Both the position numbers and the translations under genes were made by a program. Shown here one piece after another: positions 36,597 to 46,069 of a stretch of 64,000 nucleotides of DNA (within the stretch, counting starts at the first letter, position 1; every line of letters starts with the position of its first letter). Source of the DNA: Alphaproteobacteria bacterium US3C007 (GTDB lineage: Bacteria; Pseudomonadota; Alphaproteobacteria; Rhodobacterales; Rhodobacteraceae); NCBI GenBank assembly GCA_034423775.1, contig CP139918.1, forward strand, positions 1 to 64,000, given 5' to 3'. Below the pieces are notes generated by a model, which was not told the origin of the DNA, did no database searches, and saw only the letters and a program-made list of their open reading frames with translations.

Positions 36597-37232
36597 TCGC
36601 GCCCAACGCCTTTCCCCAACACCCTTTAAAACAAAGCGGCGGATCAGGAGACATACACCCAATCCGCCAATCTTGCTCCGCGGGGCGGAAACGTCCGGCG
36701 GCGCAGACCTGGGGGGGGAGAACGTGAGCGCGCCGGACATCTTGCTGCGGTAAAGTCGGGGCCTGCATGAAACCTGCCAAAGGAATTCGGATCTTAGCGT
36801 CCGTATTTTGATATCCCGCTTTACCTATGGCCATTGATGCCATGTCAGTCGCCTTATATCAAGAAAAATTTGGGATTTTATGGTAAATTATGGGAAAATA
36901 ATACAAGTTGAAATTGAGACTCAAAACAGATCACCCAAATCCTCCCACATAGTGTATGCACCATATAAAAAAATACTAAATGTAGATTTATTTGTGAGGG
37001 AAGCATAACGTGCAAAAATCCGCCCTCACGGTTCAATTCCCACAATTTTGCAGAAGAACTGGTAGAGTTTCTTGAATAGACAGATATATTTCGAGCTTTC
37101 TGACGAAAAAATTGCGATAGATAGGCCTCAAATAGACACTTCCCACGAATTCCCAATTCTTGTGGAATTTGCGTTCTTTAAGGCCCCAGCGCCGTTAAGC
37201 TTTCGTGCAAGGCCCTGCGCAAACACGCCCAA
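36597..37232. other. Intergenic region, mraZ promoter side and AT-rich spacer
   Basis: The part next to mraZ must hold the promoter of the division cluster; I could not fix a convincing -35/-10 pair. The middle (36840-37150) is AT-rich and contains only spurious frames, such as 36878-37156 on the minus strand. I see no RNA gene here. The right end abuts the mrp stop codon. Confidence 0.5.
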
Positions 37233-38297
37233 TCAGGCCATACCGCCTTGTACAAGACGTGCGGCCAACGCCCCATAGGCTTCGGCCACCGGGCCAGTGC
37301 CCGCCGCGACGGGACATCCCGCATCGCCCGCTGTGCGCGTCTCAAGATCGATCGGCAATGCCGCCAAGAGCGGAAGATTGAGCGCCTCGGCCTCTTTTGC
37401 CACGCCGCCATGCCCAAAAATTTCACTGGGTTCCCCGCAATGTGGGCAATGAAACACCGACATATTTTCGATCAGCCCAAGCACGGGTGTTTTCAATGTG
37501 GAAAACATATCCAGCGCTTTGCGCGCATCTATCAGCGCAACATCCTGCGGCGTTGACACCACAATCGCCCCGCTGACTTCTGATTTTTGGCACAGCGTCA
37601 GCTGCACATCGCCGGTTCCAGGCGGAAGGTCAACGATCAAAACATCTAGCTCCCCCCAGGCCACTTGTGAAATCATTTGCTGCAAGGCGCCCATTAGCAT
37701 CGGCCCACGCCACACAATCGCTTTGTCAGGGTCAAGCATCAGGCCAATCGACATCATCGTCACCCCATGGGCCTGGAGCGGTATAATGGTTTTACCATCC
37801 GGGCTGGCCGGGCGCTGTTGCACCCCCATCATACGCGGCTGCGATGGCCCATAAATATCCGCATCCAACAAGCCCACGCGGCGGCCCTGCTTGGCCAAAG
37901 CAACCGCCAAATTTGACGAAACGGTGGATTTTCCTACCCCCCCCTTTCCAGAGGCGATGGCCAGAATGCGCGCCACACCCGCCGGCTTCATCGGCGCCGC
38001 CTGCGGCTTGGGGTGGCCCCCAATTTTCAATTGAGGCGGCTCGGGCTTTTCGGCAGCGCCACTATGTGCGGTTAAAATGACGCTGGTTTTATTGACACCG
38101 GCCAAGGCGGTAACGGCCTCAACCGCTTGCTGCCGCAGCGACTCTAGCGCGCCGGCCACCGCAGCAGATGGGGCTTCGATCACAAATTGTACATGGCCCT
38201 CGTCGATCGTGAGCGCCCGCACCATATCAAGCGCGACGATAGATTGGCCGTTTGGCATCTTAATTTTGTCTAATTCTTGAATAATTTGATCGCGCAT
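37233..38297 (-). CDS. mrp: Iron-sulfur cluster carrier protein Mrp/ApbC
   Basis: About 354 residues. An N-terminal MIP18/FSCA (DUF59) domain (about 1-85) is followed by a MinD-like P-loop ATPase with the deviant Walker [11 protein letters not shown] (about 115-124). The cluster-binding CxxC is in [14 protein letters not shown]. It carries Fe-S clusters to apoproteins. The start may be 38297 (AAAGGCAAGAAC upstream) or 38312 (GGAAAGCG upstream). It is a single gene, divergent from the DUF1127 gene. Confidence 0.95.
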   Translation of the reverse strand: MRDQIIQELDKIKMPNGQSIVALDMVRALTIDEGHVQFVIEAPSAAVAGALESLRQQAVEAVTALAGVNKTSVILTAHSGAAEKPEPPQLKIGGHPKPQAAPMKPAGVARILAIASGKGGVGKSTVSSNLAVALAKQGRRVGLLDADIYGPSQPRMMGVQQRPASPDGKTIIPLQAHGVTMMSIGLMLDPDKAIVWRGPMLMGALQQMISQVAWGELDVLIVDLPPGTGDVQLTLCQKSEVSGAIVVSTPQDVALIDARKALDMFSTLKTPVLGLIENMSVFHCPHCGEPSEIFGHGGVAKEAEALNLPLLAALPIDLETRTAGDAGCPVAAGTGPVAEAYGALAARLVQGGMA

Positions 38298-38514
38298 GTT
38301 CTTGCCTTTCATCGCTTTCCAGCCGACATGCCGAATTTAGAATAAACATGCAAGCCGGATCATATATCCGCCTGCGCGACTTAGCGCCCCAACCCCAATC
38401 ATGCAAATGCTGCATAGCGGCATTGCAGGCTTATCTATTGTGCAATCGCAGAATAAATTTATCTCTCTTATCACCAGAGACGCAGAGACAACTCTTCTCA
38501 TAAAGGATAATAAT

Positions 38515-38730
38515 ATGGCTTACACAGCTGACAGTTCATTTGCCAAACCAGCCGCATTTGGCGGCATTTTCGCAGCCCTCAACAAACTGACCGAAGCAAT
38601 GCAGCGTCGGCGGGTTTACCGCACAACCGTGAACGAGCTAAGCGCGTTAAGCGATCGCGATCTCTCCGATTTAGGGGTAAGCCGCGCGTCAATTCGCCGT
38701 TTAGCACTGGACGCGGCCAACGCGCTTTAA
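38515..38730 (+). CDS. DUF1127 small protein
   Basis: 71 residues with AAAGGA 7 bases before the ATG. The C-terminal DUF1127 motif is RTTVNELSALSDRDLSDLGV followed by SRASIRRLALDAA. Small Arg-rich DUF1127 proteins in alphaproteobacteria have been linked to phosphate and carbon metabolism through RNA turnover, but that role is not established for this one. Upstream codons to 38401 are not family-like. Confidence 0.88.
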   Translation: MAYTADSSFAKPAAFGGIFAALNKLTEAMQRRRVYRTTVNELSALSDRDLSDLGVSRASIRRLALDAANAL

Positions 38731-38738
38731 AAGGCAAC

Positions 38739-38769
38739 TCGAAAATCCCTACCTCCCAAGGGTTTTCGA
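38739..38769 (+). terminator. Hairpin after the DUF1127 gene
   Basis: TCGAAAATCCCT (38739-38750) pairs with AGGGTTTTCGA (38759-38769), one base bulged, around an 8-base loop. No long T-run follows, so it may be an mRNA 3' stabiliser or a weak terminator. Confidence 0.5.
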
Positions 38770-39104
38770 TCTTCGGCGGCTGCTCTTGTCCTCCCACAAG
38801 CGCGGCCGCAACTATATTAAGGGGCTGCGCGCAGCGGCACCTTTTGCAGCTTCGCGCGTGGCGGCGCGTCACAAAAACAACGCAGGTCTTGCCATCGCCC
38901 TGCCACGCTTCGTCCCGGTCCAATGGACGGCTCCGCCTGCTAAAGTTCGGTTGGTCTCTATTGCTAAAATATACATGTCGTCAAAATTAACCCTTGATCT
39001 ACGGTAAAAATTCGCTTTCGCTGAAAGCAGAAGCGCGCATATTTAGGCAAAACTGCAAAGATTGGCCGGCGCATGTCTTCTTAAATTATGATAGGATATC
39101 TCGC
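38770..39104. other. Intergenic, no gene seen
   Basis: Between the DUF1127 hairpin and the cyclic-nucleotide-domain gene I find no convincing coding or RNA gene. The first half is GC-rich and the last 100 bases are AT-richer, the likely promoter area for 39105. Confidence 0.5.
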
Positions 39105-39479
39105 ATGGCTGTCTTCTTTAACTTTAAGGCCGGACAAACAATTTACAAAGCCTCCACGATGCCCGACGGCGCCTATATCGTGCATTCGGGCGAGGTGGAT
39201 CTCGTATCGCCCGGCCATATGCATCTGACCACATTGCACGCGGGCGAAATTTTTGGCGAAATTGGTCAATTGCTCGACGAACGGCGAACGGTGAATGCCA
39301 TTGCGCGTACCGATTGCATTTTAACGCATGTCTCTTCGGCAGTGCTGACCCAAAAAATGGAAAAAGTAGACCCCGCAATTAAGGGCATTATTCGCGCCTT
39401 GGCAACCCGCCTGACCGAAGCCAATAGCACGAATGAAAAGATCTGGAGCGAACTTCAGATGTATAAATCCTTAACCTGA
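39105..39479 (+). CDS. Stand-alone cyclic-nucleotide-binding domain protein
   Basis: 124 residues from ATG 39105, which has AGGA 9 bases upstream. Only a CRP/FNR-like effector domain is present: FKAGQTIYKASTMPDGAYIV, GEIFGEIGQLLDERRTVNAI and a C-terminal helix. There is no DNA-binding helix-turn-helix. The glycine-rich phosphate cassette has GEIGQLLDERRTV, close to the GELAL..RAAT pattern, so cyclic nucleotide binding is possible. Partner unknown. Confidence 0.82.
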   Translation: MAVFFNFKAGQTIYKASTMPDGAYIVHSGEVDLVSPGHMHLTTLHAGEIFGEIGQLLDERRTVNAIARTDCILTHVSSAVLTQKMEKVDPAIKGIIRALATRLTEANSTNEKIWSELQMYKSLT

Positions 39480-39653
39480 CGGGGCGGATCAGACCCGCAA
39501 GCGGGCGCGGCGTTGAGCTTTTAAATACGAACAAAAAGCACTCACTTTTGAAATAAACCGCACCCCTGCCCGTGAACAGCCTTGCCGCGGGATGGTTATG
39601 GGCGCTGGCTATGCTAGATAAGAGGGCGTAATCGCAAAAAAAGAGACCTCAGG

Positions 39654-40631
39654 ATGAGCAAAAAAATCATAATAGAAGAATTTGGCGGGGCCGATCAATT
39701 AAAGGTCATCCAAGAACAGGTTGGTGAGCCGGGGCCGAATGAAGTGCGCATTGCGCATAAAGCCTGCGGCTTGAATTTCATCGACATCTATCAGCGCACG
39801 GGGCTTTACCCGATGCCCCTGCCGCATACATTGGGCACAGAAGCCGCCGGCCTTGTTGACGCGGTTGGCAGCAATGTCACGCATCTGAACGCGGGCGATC
39901 GGGTCGCCTATGCGTTCAACGCCCCTGCCGGCGCCTATTGTGAAATGCGCGTTATGCCCGCAGATCAGGTTTGCGTTTTGCCTGACTCGATCAGCTTTGA
40001 AGAAGGCGCTGCAATGATGCTGAAAGGCCTGACGGTTCAATATCTTTTCCACCGCACCACGCCCTTAAAAGCCGGCGATACAGTTTTGTTCCACGCGGCG
40101 GCGGGCGGGGTGGGCTTGATCGCCTGCCAATGGGCAAAATCTGAAGGAATCACGTTGATCGGCACTGCAGGCAGCGATGAAAAATGCCAACATGCGCTGA
40201 ACCACGGCGCGGCACATTGTATAAATTATCAACGTGAAGACTTTCCAAACGAGGTTCGAAAACTGACCAACGGCCTAGGCGTTGATGTGGTGATGGACTC
40301 GGTCGGAGCAGATACATTTGACAAGTCTCTCGCCTGTTTGAAACCATTCGGGATGATGATCACATTCGGCAATTCATCTGGAAAGACCCCCCCGTTCGAC
40401 CTAGCGCAGCTTGCGCCGCTTGGATCGTTGAAAATTACCAGACCCTCAGTTTTCACCCATATCGCGCAGCATGAAACCTGCCAAACCATGGCGCGACATT
40501 TATTCGATAAAGTCACCACAGGTGCGGTAAAGATCCGGATTGACCAACGCTTCGCCTTGCAGGATGTTGCCGCCGCGCATCGGTCGCTGGAAAGCCGCCA
40601 AACAACGGGCAGCACGGTGCTCACAATCTAA
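39654..40631 (+). CDS. qor: NADPH:quinone oxidoreductase (zinc-free MDR family)
   Basis: 325 residues. The medium-chain dehydrogenase fold lacks the zinc-binding cysteines. The N-terminal barrel has KACGLNFIDIYQRTGLYPMP (the Qor signature) and the nucleotide-binding motif is AAAGGVGLIACQWAK (about 146-160). Qor reduces quinones with NADPH. A weak AGACCTCAGG site lies before 39654. The gene is followed by a new short reading frame broken by the IS at 40808. Confidence 0.93.
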   Translation: MSKKIIIEEFGGADQLKVIQEQVGEPGPNEVRIAHKACGLNFIDIYQRTGLYPMPLPHTLGTEAAGLVDAVGSNVTHLNAGDRVAYAFNAPAGAYCEMRVMPADQVCVLPDSISFEEGAAMMLKGLTVQYLFHRTTPLKAGDTVLFHAAAGGVGLIACQWAKSEGITLIGTAGSDEKCQHALNHGAAHCINYQREDFPNEVRKLTNGLGVDVVMDSVGADTFDKSLACLKPFGMMITFGNSSGKTPPFDLAQLAPLGSLKITRPSVFTHIAQHETCQTMARHLFDKVTTGAVKIRIDQRFALQDVAAAHRSLESRQTTGSTVLTI

Positions 40632-40779
40632 ACCCAACACCGGTCAACCTGAAACCGCGCCTGTAACAAAATATAAACCCAGCGCATCGAACCTATACTT
40701 TTGAATTAAATTATAATCAAAGGTATATTTTTGGTGTTATTTCCTGTAGAAAGGCCCTTCAACATATTCGGAGGTTCTT

Positions 40780-40807
40780 ATGAAACGCATGCGGAGTAAA
40801 CAGCTGT
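40780..40807 (+). pseudogene. First codons of a gene cut by IS copy 2
   Basis: GGAGG lies 5 bases before the ATG at 40780, a strong start signal. Nine codons (MKRMRSKQL) follow before the IS left end at 40808. The signal suggests a real gene whose body is displaced or deleted. The segment right of the IS (42007) is the tail of a Hint-domain protein, which may or may not be the same gene. Family unknown. Confidence 0.4.
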
Positions 40808-40818
40808 TGTCTAGCCCC

Positions 40819-41685
40819 CTATACTCGCCCATTGAGTTTTGGTTTCTCTAATAAGGTTTCTGGGACGGGTGGGCGCATGTTTAATGCGTGATGAGGTCTG
40901 ATCTGGTTGTATTGCCTGAGCCAAACATTGATAGCGACCTGGGCTTGCCGTGTGGTGTGGAACCATTCAGCGTTTAGCACTTCTTTTCGCAAGGTGCCGT
41001 TAAAGCGTTCGTTGTATCCATTTTCCCAAGGGCTGCCCGGATAGATTTGCATTGGTTTGATACCGATCCTCTTCAGCCAGTCCTGTAGATGCGTGGCAAT
41101 GAACTCGGGTCCGTTGTCAGAGCGAATAAACTCTGGCTTACCATGTTTAATCAGCAGCGGGTGCAGTGTCTCCAAAACGTCGTTCGCATTCATTTTGGAT
41201 CGCACTGCCACGTAGAGCGCTTCACGGGTATATTCATCTAGAACCGTGAGCATTTTATAGCTGCACCCATTGCTAAGCTTATCGTGCACAAAGTCGATCG
41301 CCCAAATATGGTTGGGATGTGTGGGCCGCAGCCTGATGATGGAGCTGTCTTTGTGATAAAGCCGTTTGCGCTTCTTGTGCCGGCGCGGCAGCTGTAAACC
41401 TTCTTCGTTCCATAAGCGCTCGATCCTCTTGTGGTTAACACGCCAGCCTTCCATGCGCAGCAGGGCTGTGACTTTCCTATAACCATACCACCCATACTGT
41501 TTGGCCAGCCGGATCATCGCCAAGCGTAGTTTGGTATCATCTACTTGTTTGGCTTGATAGCGCAGACTTGAGCGGGCTACATCCAGAACAGCGCAAGCAC
41601 GCCGCTCAGAAATATCCAGCTTTTGACGCGTATGAATAACAGCCTGACGAAGCTGAGCCCGCGTCAGGCCCGTGGCTTTAGATGA
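40819..41685 (-). CDS. IS3-family transposase OrfB, copy 2
   Basis: Same protein as the copy at 4-870: D77, D136 and E172 triad counted from TTG 41523, with the frame open upstream to 41685 and overlapping orfA in the -1 frame. One silent difference (41038) from copy 1. Expected to be active together with OrfA by frameshifting. Confidence 0.93.
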   Translation of the reverse strand, partial: SSKATGLTRAQLRQAVIHTRQKLDISERRACAVLDVARSSLRYQAKQVDDTKLRLAMIRLAKQYGWYGYRKVTALLRMEGWRVNHKRIERLWNEEGLQLPRRHKKRKRLYHKDSSIIRLRPTHPNHIWAIDFVHDKLSNGCSYKMLTVLDEYTREALYVAVRSKMNANDVLETLHPLLIKHGKPEFIRSDNGPEFIATHLQDWLKRIGIKPMQIYPGSPWENGYNERFNGTLRKEVLNAEWFHTTRQAQVAINVWLRQYNQIRPHHALNMRPPVPETLLEKPKLNGRV

Positions 41686-41951
41686 TCAAGGCTCTCCTTC
41701 AGGATCACCTTGTCTAACTGCAAGTCAGCGACGATCTTCTTCAAGCGCTCGTTTTCTTTCTTGAGCGATTTCATCTCTGAAACCTGTGAACGAGAAAGGC
41801 CTCCAAACTTCTTACGCCAGTAATAATAACTCTTATCTGAAATCCCAGCTTTGCGACACGCACTCACAACGTCCAAACCATCGTGCAAATGAACATCAAT
41901 CTCGCGCAATAACTTCAACACATCTTCATCAGAATAACGCTTCCGAGCCAT
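41664..41951 (-). CDS. IS3-family transposase OrfA, copy 2
   Basis: 95 residues, identical to the copy at 849-1136: N-terminal helix-turn-helix, then a leucine-zipper-like helix. Its 3' end overlaps orfB by 22 bases. It lies just inside the right terminal repeat. Confidence 0.93.
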   Translation of the reverse strand: MARKRYSDEDVLKLLREIDVHLHDGLDVVSACRKAGISDKSYYYWRKKFGGLSRSQVSEMKSLKKENERLKKIVADLQLDKVILKESLDHLKPRA

Positions 41952-42006
41952 GTTTCCTTACTCCCTATGCCAAAATATACTGGCACAGTTCTAGGGGGCT
42001 AAGACA

Positions 42007-42388
42007 CTCTGCGGAAACCGGATCCAAAGAAATATTTATCTCTGCAAAGGATTTAATCGGCGTCCCGGGCATAGAAATCGCAATCGACCTGACCGAAATC
42101 ACCTATTGGCATTTTATCTGCGATCAACATCAAGTGGTGTTTGCAGAAGGTGCCGCGTCCGAAAGCTTGTATACCGGGCCAGAGGCATTAAAGATGCTTG
42201 GCGCGGAAGCGCGCGCAGAAATATACCAGATATTCCCGCAACTTCGCGACGCCCCGCCCCACTATGCTCCAAAACCCGCCCGTCCGATCTTGTCGCAGGA
42301 GGATAGTAAATCACTTATTTTTCGGCATTATCGCTCGCGGACTGCGCTTTGCCGCCAAAATTCGGACGCTGGCATGCGCCCCGTTTAA
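42007..42388 (+). pseudogene. C-terminal remnant of a Hint-domain protein
   Basis: The open frame leaving the IS encodes the second half of a Hint_2 (hedgehog/intein-type) domain as found in Rhodobacteraceae: LIGVPGIEIAIDLTEITYWH, DQHQVVFAEGAASESLYTGP and EALKMLGAEARAEI, ending in a basic tail. The N-terminal Hint block with the catalytic Cys is missing. The frame is fused through the IS end to a spurious plus-strand frame of the IS and has no start. It is a disrupted gene. Confidence 0.75.
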
Positions 42389-42564
42389 CCCAACTCTAAA
42401 CGTTCGCACTTAATCTCAAACAAATCTTTCTTGCCTCGTTTTTCAGCAGGGGTAGAGGTATATCCGTAATTGCCGGGGGAAGCCAAAGACCGCGCCGTAT
42501 TATGCGTTGATTAGCAGGATGTGGCGTGTATTCTATTGCAAAGAAAGTGCAAGAGGGCGGCCCT

Positions 42565-43191
42565 ATGAAGATCAAAGACTATTTTGCCGAAAAACGCAGC
42601 AGAGTTGCAGATTGGTATACGCAAGATACATCGGATATCCCGTTATACTGCAAAGTAACCGATAAAGTTTTGGATATGATCGTCACTTTATCCGATCCGC
42701 GCGAAGCCAGCCTTGCCGTGGTCGACGAAAATAACCACGTGGTCGGCATCGTCACCGGGCGCGATATCGTTTTATATATGGGCACGCATCGCGTGATCGA
42801 AGAAAACCTTACCGTAGATGCCCTTATGACGGCAAATCCCAAAACGGGCACGCCGGAGATGCTGTGCATAGACGCCTTGAAAATAATGATCGAGGGGCGT
42901 TTTCGTAACCTTCCGATCGAAGTTGATGGCAAATTCGTTGGAATCCTTTCAATATTAGCGGCTGCAAAAGGCCGTTTGATGGAAACCATGGCGAAGAATA
43001 CAGAAGCCTATGAATCACTAAAGTCGCTCAGCGATGGCATGCCAGAAATAGATATCGAGAATACGACACAAGACGCGTTTAAATTAGTTTCTGACAGCAA
43101 GACGCCATTCGTTTCCGTTAAAGAAAACAATGAAATCATCGATTTTTTGATGGATTATGATTTAAGACGCCTTTGGTTGAAAAAACAGTGA
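42565..43191 (+). CDS. CBS-domain pair protein
   Basis: 208 residues. Two CBS motifs form one Bateman module (about 25-80 and 90-145: ASLAVVDENNHVVGIVTGRD, RNLPIEVDGKFVGILSILA), which in other proteins binds adenosine nucleotides. A further region (about 155-208) is unassigned and may start another CBS repeat. No enzyme domain is attached. GAGGG precedes ATG 42565. It is followed by lipB after 47 bases. Confidence 0.85.
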   Translation: MKIKDYFAEKRSRVADWYTQDTSDIPLYCKVTDKVLDMIVTLSDPREASLAVVDENNHVVGIVTGRDIVLYMGTHRVIEENLTVDALMTANPKTGTPEMLCIDALKIMIEGRFRNLPIEVDGKFVGILSILAAAKGRLMETMAKNTEAYESLKSLSDGMPEIDIENTTQDAFKLVSDSKTPFVSVKENNEIIDFLMDYDLRRLWLKKQ

Positions 43192-43238
43192 CCCAAAGGT
43201 AGATTTGCCAAAATAGCAAATCAAAATCATAAGAGACA

Positions 43239-43898
43239 ATGCTGCCGATTGAATGGAACATTAGCGATGGGCTGACAGGGTACCTGCAGGCTGTTCAGGT
43301 TATGGAGACGCGCGCCGATGCTATCGCTAAAGGCGATGCGCCGGAAGCCATTTGGTTGGTTGAACACCCCGCGCTTTACACTGCGGGGACCAGCGCCAAT
43401 CGCGAGGATTTGATTGACGCGAACAGATTTCCTGTGTTCAGCAGCAAACGCGGCGGGCAATATACATATCATGGGCCGGGCCAGCGGGTTGTCTATGTGA
43501 TGCTCGATTTAAACCGGCATGGCAAGGATGTGCGCGCATTCGTACAAAAGCTAGAGCGGTGGGTAATCTCCACATTGGCCTGCTTTAACGTGCAAGGAGC
43601 CATTCGCGACGGTCGTATTGGCGTGTGGGTTGATCGACCGGAAAAGCCGTTAACGCCGGCAGGATTGTGCCAAGAAGATAAAATAGCCGCGATCGGGATA
43701 CGGCTTCGAAAATGGGTCTCGTTTCACGGGCTCTCGATCAATGTTGATCCCGATTTATCGCATTTCGAGGGGATCATACCCTGCGGCATTCGCGAGCATG
43801 GCGTGACAAGTTTGGTGGATCTTGGGCTTCCCGTAAGCATGGCGGATCTTGATATGGCTCTGAAAGACCAGTTTGAAAAACAGTTTTTGACACCCTAA
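43239..43898 (+). CDS. lipB: Octanoyl-(acyl-carrier protein) transferase
   Basis: 219 residues. LipB moves octanoate from ACP to lipoyl domains. Signatures are [21 protein letters not shown], the catalytic Lys in [11 protein letters not shown] and the catalytic Cys in [14 protein letters not shown]. Length and motif order are standard for the family. It lies between the CBS protein and ctaD in the same direction; AAGAGA precedes the ATG. Confidence 0.96.
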   Translation: MLPIEWNISDGLTGYLQAVQVMETRADAIAKGDAPEAIWLVEHPALYTAGTSANREDLIDANRFPVFSSKRGGQYTYHGPGQRVVYVMLDLNRHGKDVRAFVQKLERWVISTLACFNVQGAIRDGRIGVWVDRPEKPLTPAGLCQEDKIAAIGIRLRKWVSFHGLSINVDPDLSHFEGIIPCGIREHGVTSLVDLGLPVSMADLDMALKDQFEKQFLTP

Positions 43899-44083
43899 AC
43901 GCATCAGAAAGCGGGCCCACCGCAGGCATGACAACACAGCCCGGATAAGGCCGCGTCATTTTTTCCCACCCTGCGGCAAAGTCATACATTGCCGAGCCCG
44001 CAAATGCGCATTAAAAGCAAGCCTAAGCCAAGGGATTATCAAACTGTTTAATTCCACCACAATAACTCAATTAGGAGGCAATT

Positions 44084-45757
44084 ATGGCAGATGCAGCCAT
44101 TCATGGCCACGAACATGAAGATCAACGAGGGTTTTTCACGCGTTGGTTCATGTCTACGAATCATAAAGACATCGGAATCCTGTACCTGATCACATCGGCA
44201 TTTGTTGGATTCGTATCGGTTGCCTTCACCGTTTATATGCGGCTTGAATTGATGGATCCGGGCGTTCAATATATGTGCCTCGAAGGCGCACGGATGTTTG
44301 CAGATGCATCCACCCCTTGTACTCCGAACGGCCACCTTTGGAATGTTTTGATCACTGGTCATGGTATTTTGATGATGTTTTTCGTGGTTATTCCGGCGTT
44401 ATTTGGCGGATTTGGTAACTACTTCATGCCCTTGCAAATTGGTGCACCGGATATGGCATTTCCGCGCATGAACAACCTTTCTTTCTGGCTTTATGTGGCC
44501 GGTACGACGCTGGCGATCTGCTCGGTTTTAGCGCCAGGCGGCAATGATCAACTGGGCTCTGGTGTGGGCTGGGTTCTGTATCCACCGCTCTCGGTGAACG
44601 AAGGCGGTATGTCGATGGATCTGGCGATCTTTGCGGTGCATGTCTCGGGCGCCTCTTCCATTCTGGGTGCGATCAATATGATCACCACTTTCTTGAATAT
44701 GCGTACCCCCGGGATGTCGCTGTTCAAAGTGCCGCTGTTTTCATGGTCAATCTTCGTGACAAGCTGGCTGATATTGCTGTCGCTTCCGGTTCTTGCTGGC
44801 GCGATCACCATGTTGTTGACGGATCGTAACTTTGGCACAACCTTCTTTGATCCTGCCGGTGGCGGAGACCCAATATTGTACCAGCATATTTTGTGGTTCT
44901 TTGGACATCCAGAGGTTTACATTATCATCCTTCCCGGATTTGGCTTGATTAGCCACGTAATCGCAACCTTTTCGCGCAAGCCCGTATTTGGCTATTTGCC
45001 CATGGTATGGGCGATTATCGCGATTGGTGCTTTGGGGTTTGTTGTCTGGGCGCATCACATGTACACCGTCGGCATGTCGCTGACTCAGCAATCCTATTTT
45101 ATGCTGGCCACTATGGTGATCGCGGTGCCCACAGGCGTTAAAGTGTTCAGTTGGATCGCCACCATGTGGGGCGGATCGATTGAATTCAAAACGCCAATGC
45201 TATGGGCGTTTGGCTTCTTGTTCCTGTTCACAGTGGGCGGGGTCACCGGCATTGTTCTGGCGCAAGCGGGCGTAGACAGAGCGTATCATGACACGTATTA
45301 CGTGGTGGCACATTTCCACTATGTGATGAGCCTTGGTGCCGTGTTCACCATCTTTGCCGGGATTTACTACTATTTCGGTAAGATGACAGGGCGCGCTTAT
45401 CCTGAATGGGCTGGTAAGTTGCATTTCTGGATGATGTTTATCGGTGCAAACCTGACATTCTTTCCCCAGCACTTCTTAGGCCGTCAGGGTATGCCACGTC
45501 GCTATATCGACTATCCGGAAGCCTTTGCCTATTGGAACCAATGGTCGAGCTGGGGGGCATTCCTGTCTTTCGCCTCGTTCATCTTCTTCTTTGGTATCAT
45601 TGCCTATTCGCTGCTGCGCGGGGCGAAAGTGACCGAGAATAATTATTGGAACGAATATGCTGATACGCTGGAATGGACGCTTCCCTCACCGCCTCCAGAG
45701 CACACGTTCGAAATCCTGCCGAAGCAGGAAGAATGGGACAAAGCCCCTAGCCATTAA
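44084..45757 (+). CDS. ctaD: Cytochrome c oxidase subunit I (aa3 type)
   Basis: 557 residues with 12 membrane helices. The heme and Cu-B ligands are visible: FGHPEVYI with the Cu-B His-Tyr pair, [10 protein letters not shown] (Cu-B histidines), and [17 protein letters not shown] (heme a and a3 histidines). K- and D-channel segments are present. AGGAGG sits 5 bases before the ATG. ctaC and ctaE are not adjacent; ctaD is alone, as is common in this group, with a strong terminator after it. Confidence 0.98.
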   Translation: MADAAIHGHEHEDQRGFFTRWFMSTNHKDIGILYLITSAFVGFVSVAFTVYMRLELMDPGVQYMCLEGARMFADASTPCTPNGHLWNVLITGHGILMMFFVVIPALFGGFGNYFMPLQIGAPDMAFPRMNNLSFWLYVAGTTLAICSVLAPGGNDQLGSGVGWVLYPPLSVNEGGMSMDLAIFAVHVSGASSILGAINMITTFLNMRTPGMSLFKVPLFSWSIFVTSWLILLSLPVLAGAITMLLTDRNFGTTFFDPAGGGDPILYQHILWFFGHPEVYIIILPGFGLISHVIATFSRKPVFGYLPMVWAIIAIGALGFVVWAHHMYTVGMSLTQQSYFMLATMVIAVPTGVKVFSWIATMWGGSIEFKTPMLWAFGFLFLFTVGGVTGIVLAQAGVDRAYHDTYYVVAHFHYVMSLGAVFTIFAGIYYYFGKMTGRAYPEWAGKLHFWMMFIGANLTFFPQHFLGRQGMPRRYIDYPEAFAYWNQWSSWGAFLSFASFIFFFGIIAYSLLRGAKVTENNYWNEYADTLEWTLPSPPPEHTFEILPKQEEWDKAPSH

Positions 45758-45803
45758 CAAAAATGGGCTGATATTGGTGCGATCGCGCCTCGAAAAGAAA
45801 CAC

Positions 45804-45846
45804 CCCTCGCCTTTGCTTATATAAGCTCAAAAGGCGAGGGTTTTTT
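45804..45846 (+). terminator. Rho-independent terminator after ctaD
   Basis: CCCTCGCCTTT (45804-45814) pairs with AAAGGCGAGGG (45830-45840). The inner part GCTTAT/ATAAGC extends the pairing. Six T (45841-45846) follow. Confidence 0.95.
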
Positions 45847-46069
45847 GTATCAAATGCGATGGTAAATGGCCCATATAAAGTGATCGCTTCTATTAGAACG
45901 GGCGAATGATCCAAGCCCCCATATGGCAATTTACGAAGACGGCCCGTTTTGTAGATAAAAACGCGCTAAATAAACGCATTTAAATGGATTTTTTAAACGC
46001 AAATCCGGCCAGACCCTTTTCTTTGCATATACGCGCAATAACTTGGAAGGTGAGAGGTGGGTAGGTAAA

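Larger units (their letters stand above)
40808..42006 (-). mobile_element. IS3-family (IS407-like) insertion sequence, copy 2, complete
   Basis: 1199 bases. The left end is TGTCTAGCCCCCTA and the right end, read on the other strand, is TGTCTTAGCCCCCTAG: inverted repeats with a one-base gap. Both transposase frames are intact. The bases flanking it (CTGT at 40804-40807, CTCT at 42007-42010) do not form a perfect target duplication. It lies in the same orientation as copy 1. Confidence 0.95.

Noticed and set aside
36597..36660. MraZ operator built from TTGGG repeats upstream of mraZ
   Set aside because: Several TTGGG elements are present but their spacing (13 and larger) does not match the 10-base phasing known for MraZ sites, so I did not annotate it.
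37018..37050. GGTTCAATTCCC resembling a tRNA T-loop
   Set aside because: Flanking bases do not form a T-stem or acceptor stem, and no anticodon arm is present.
36878..37156. 92-codon minus-strand frame in the mraZ-mrp spacer
   Set aside because: The spacer is AT-rich, no ribosome site precedes the ATG, and the composition is not protein-like.
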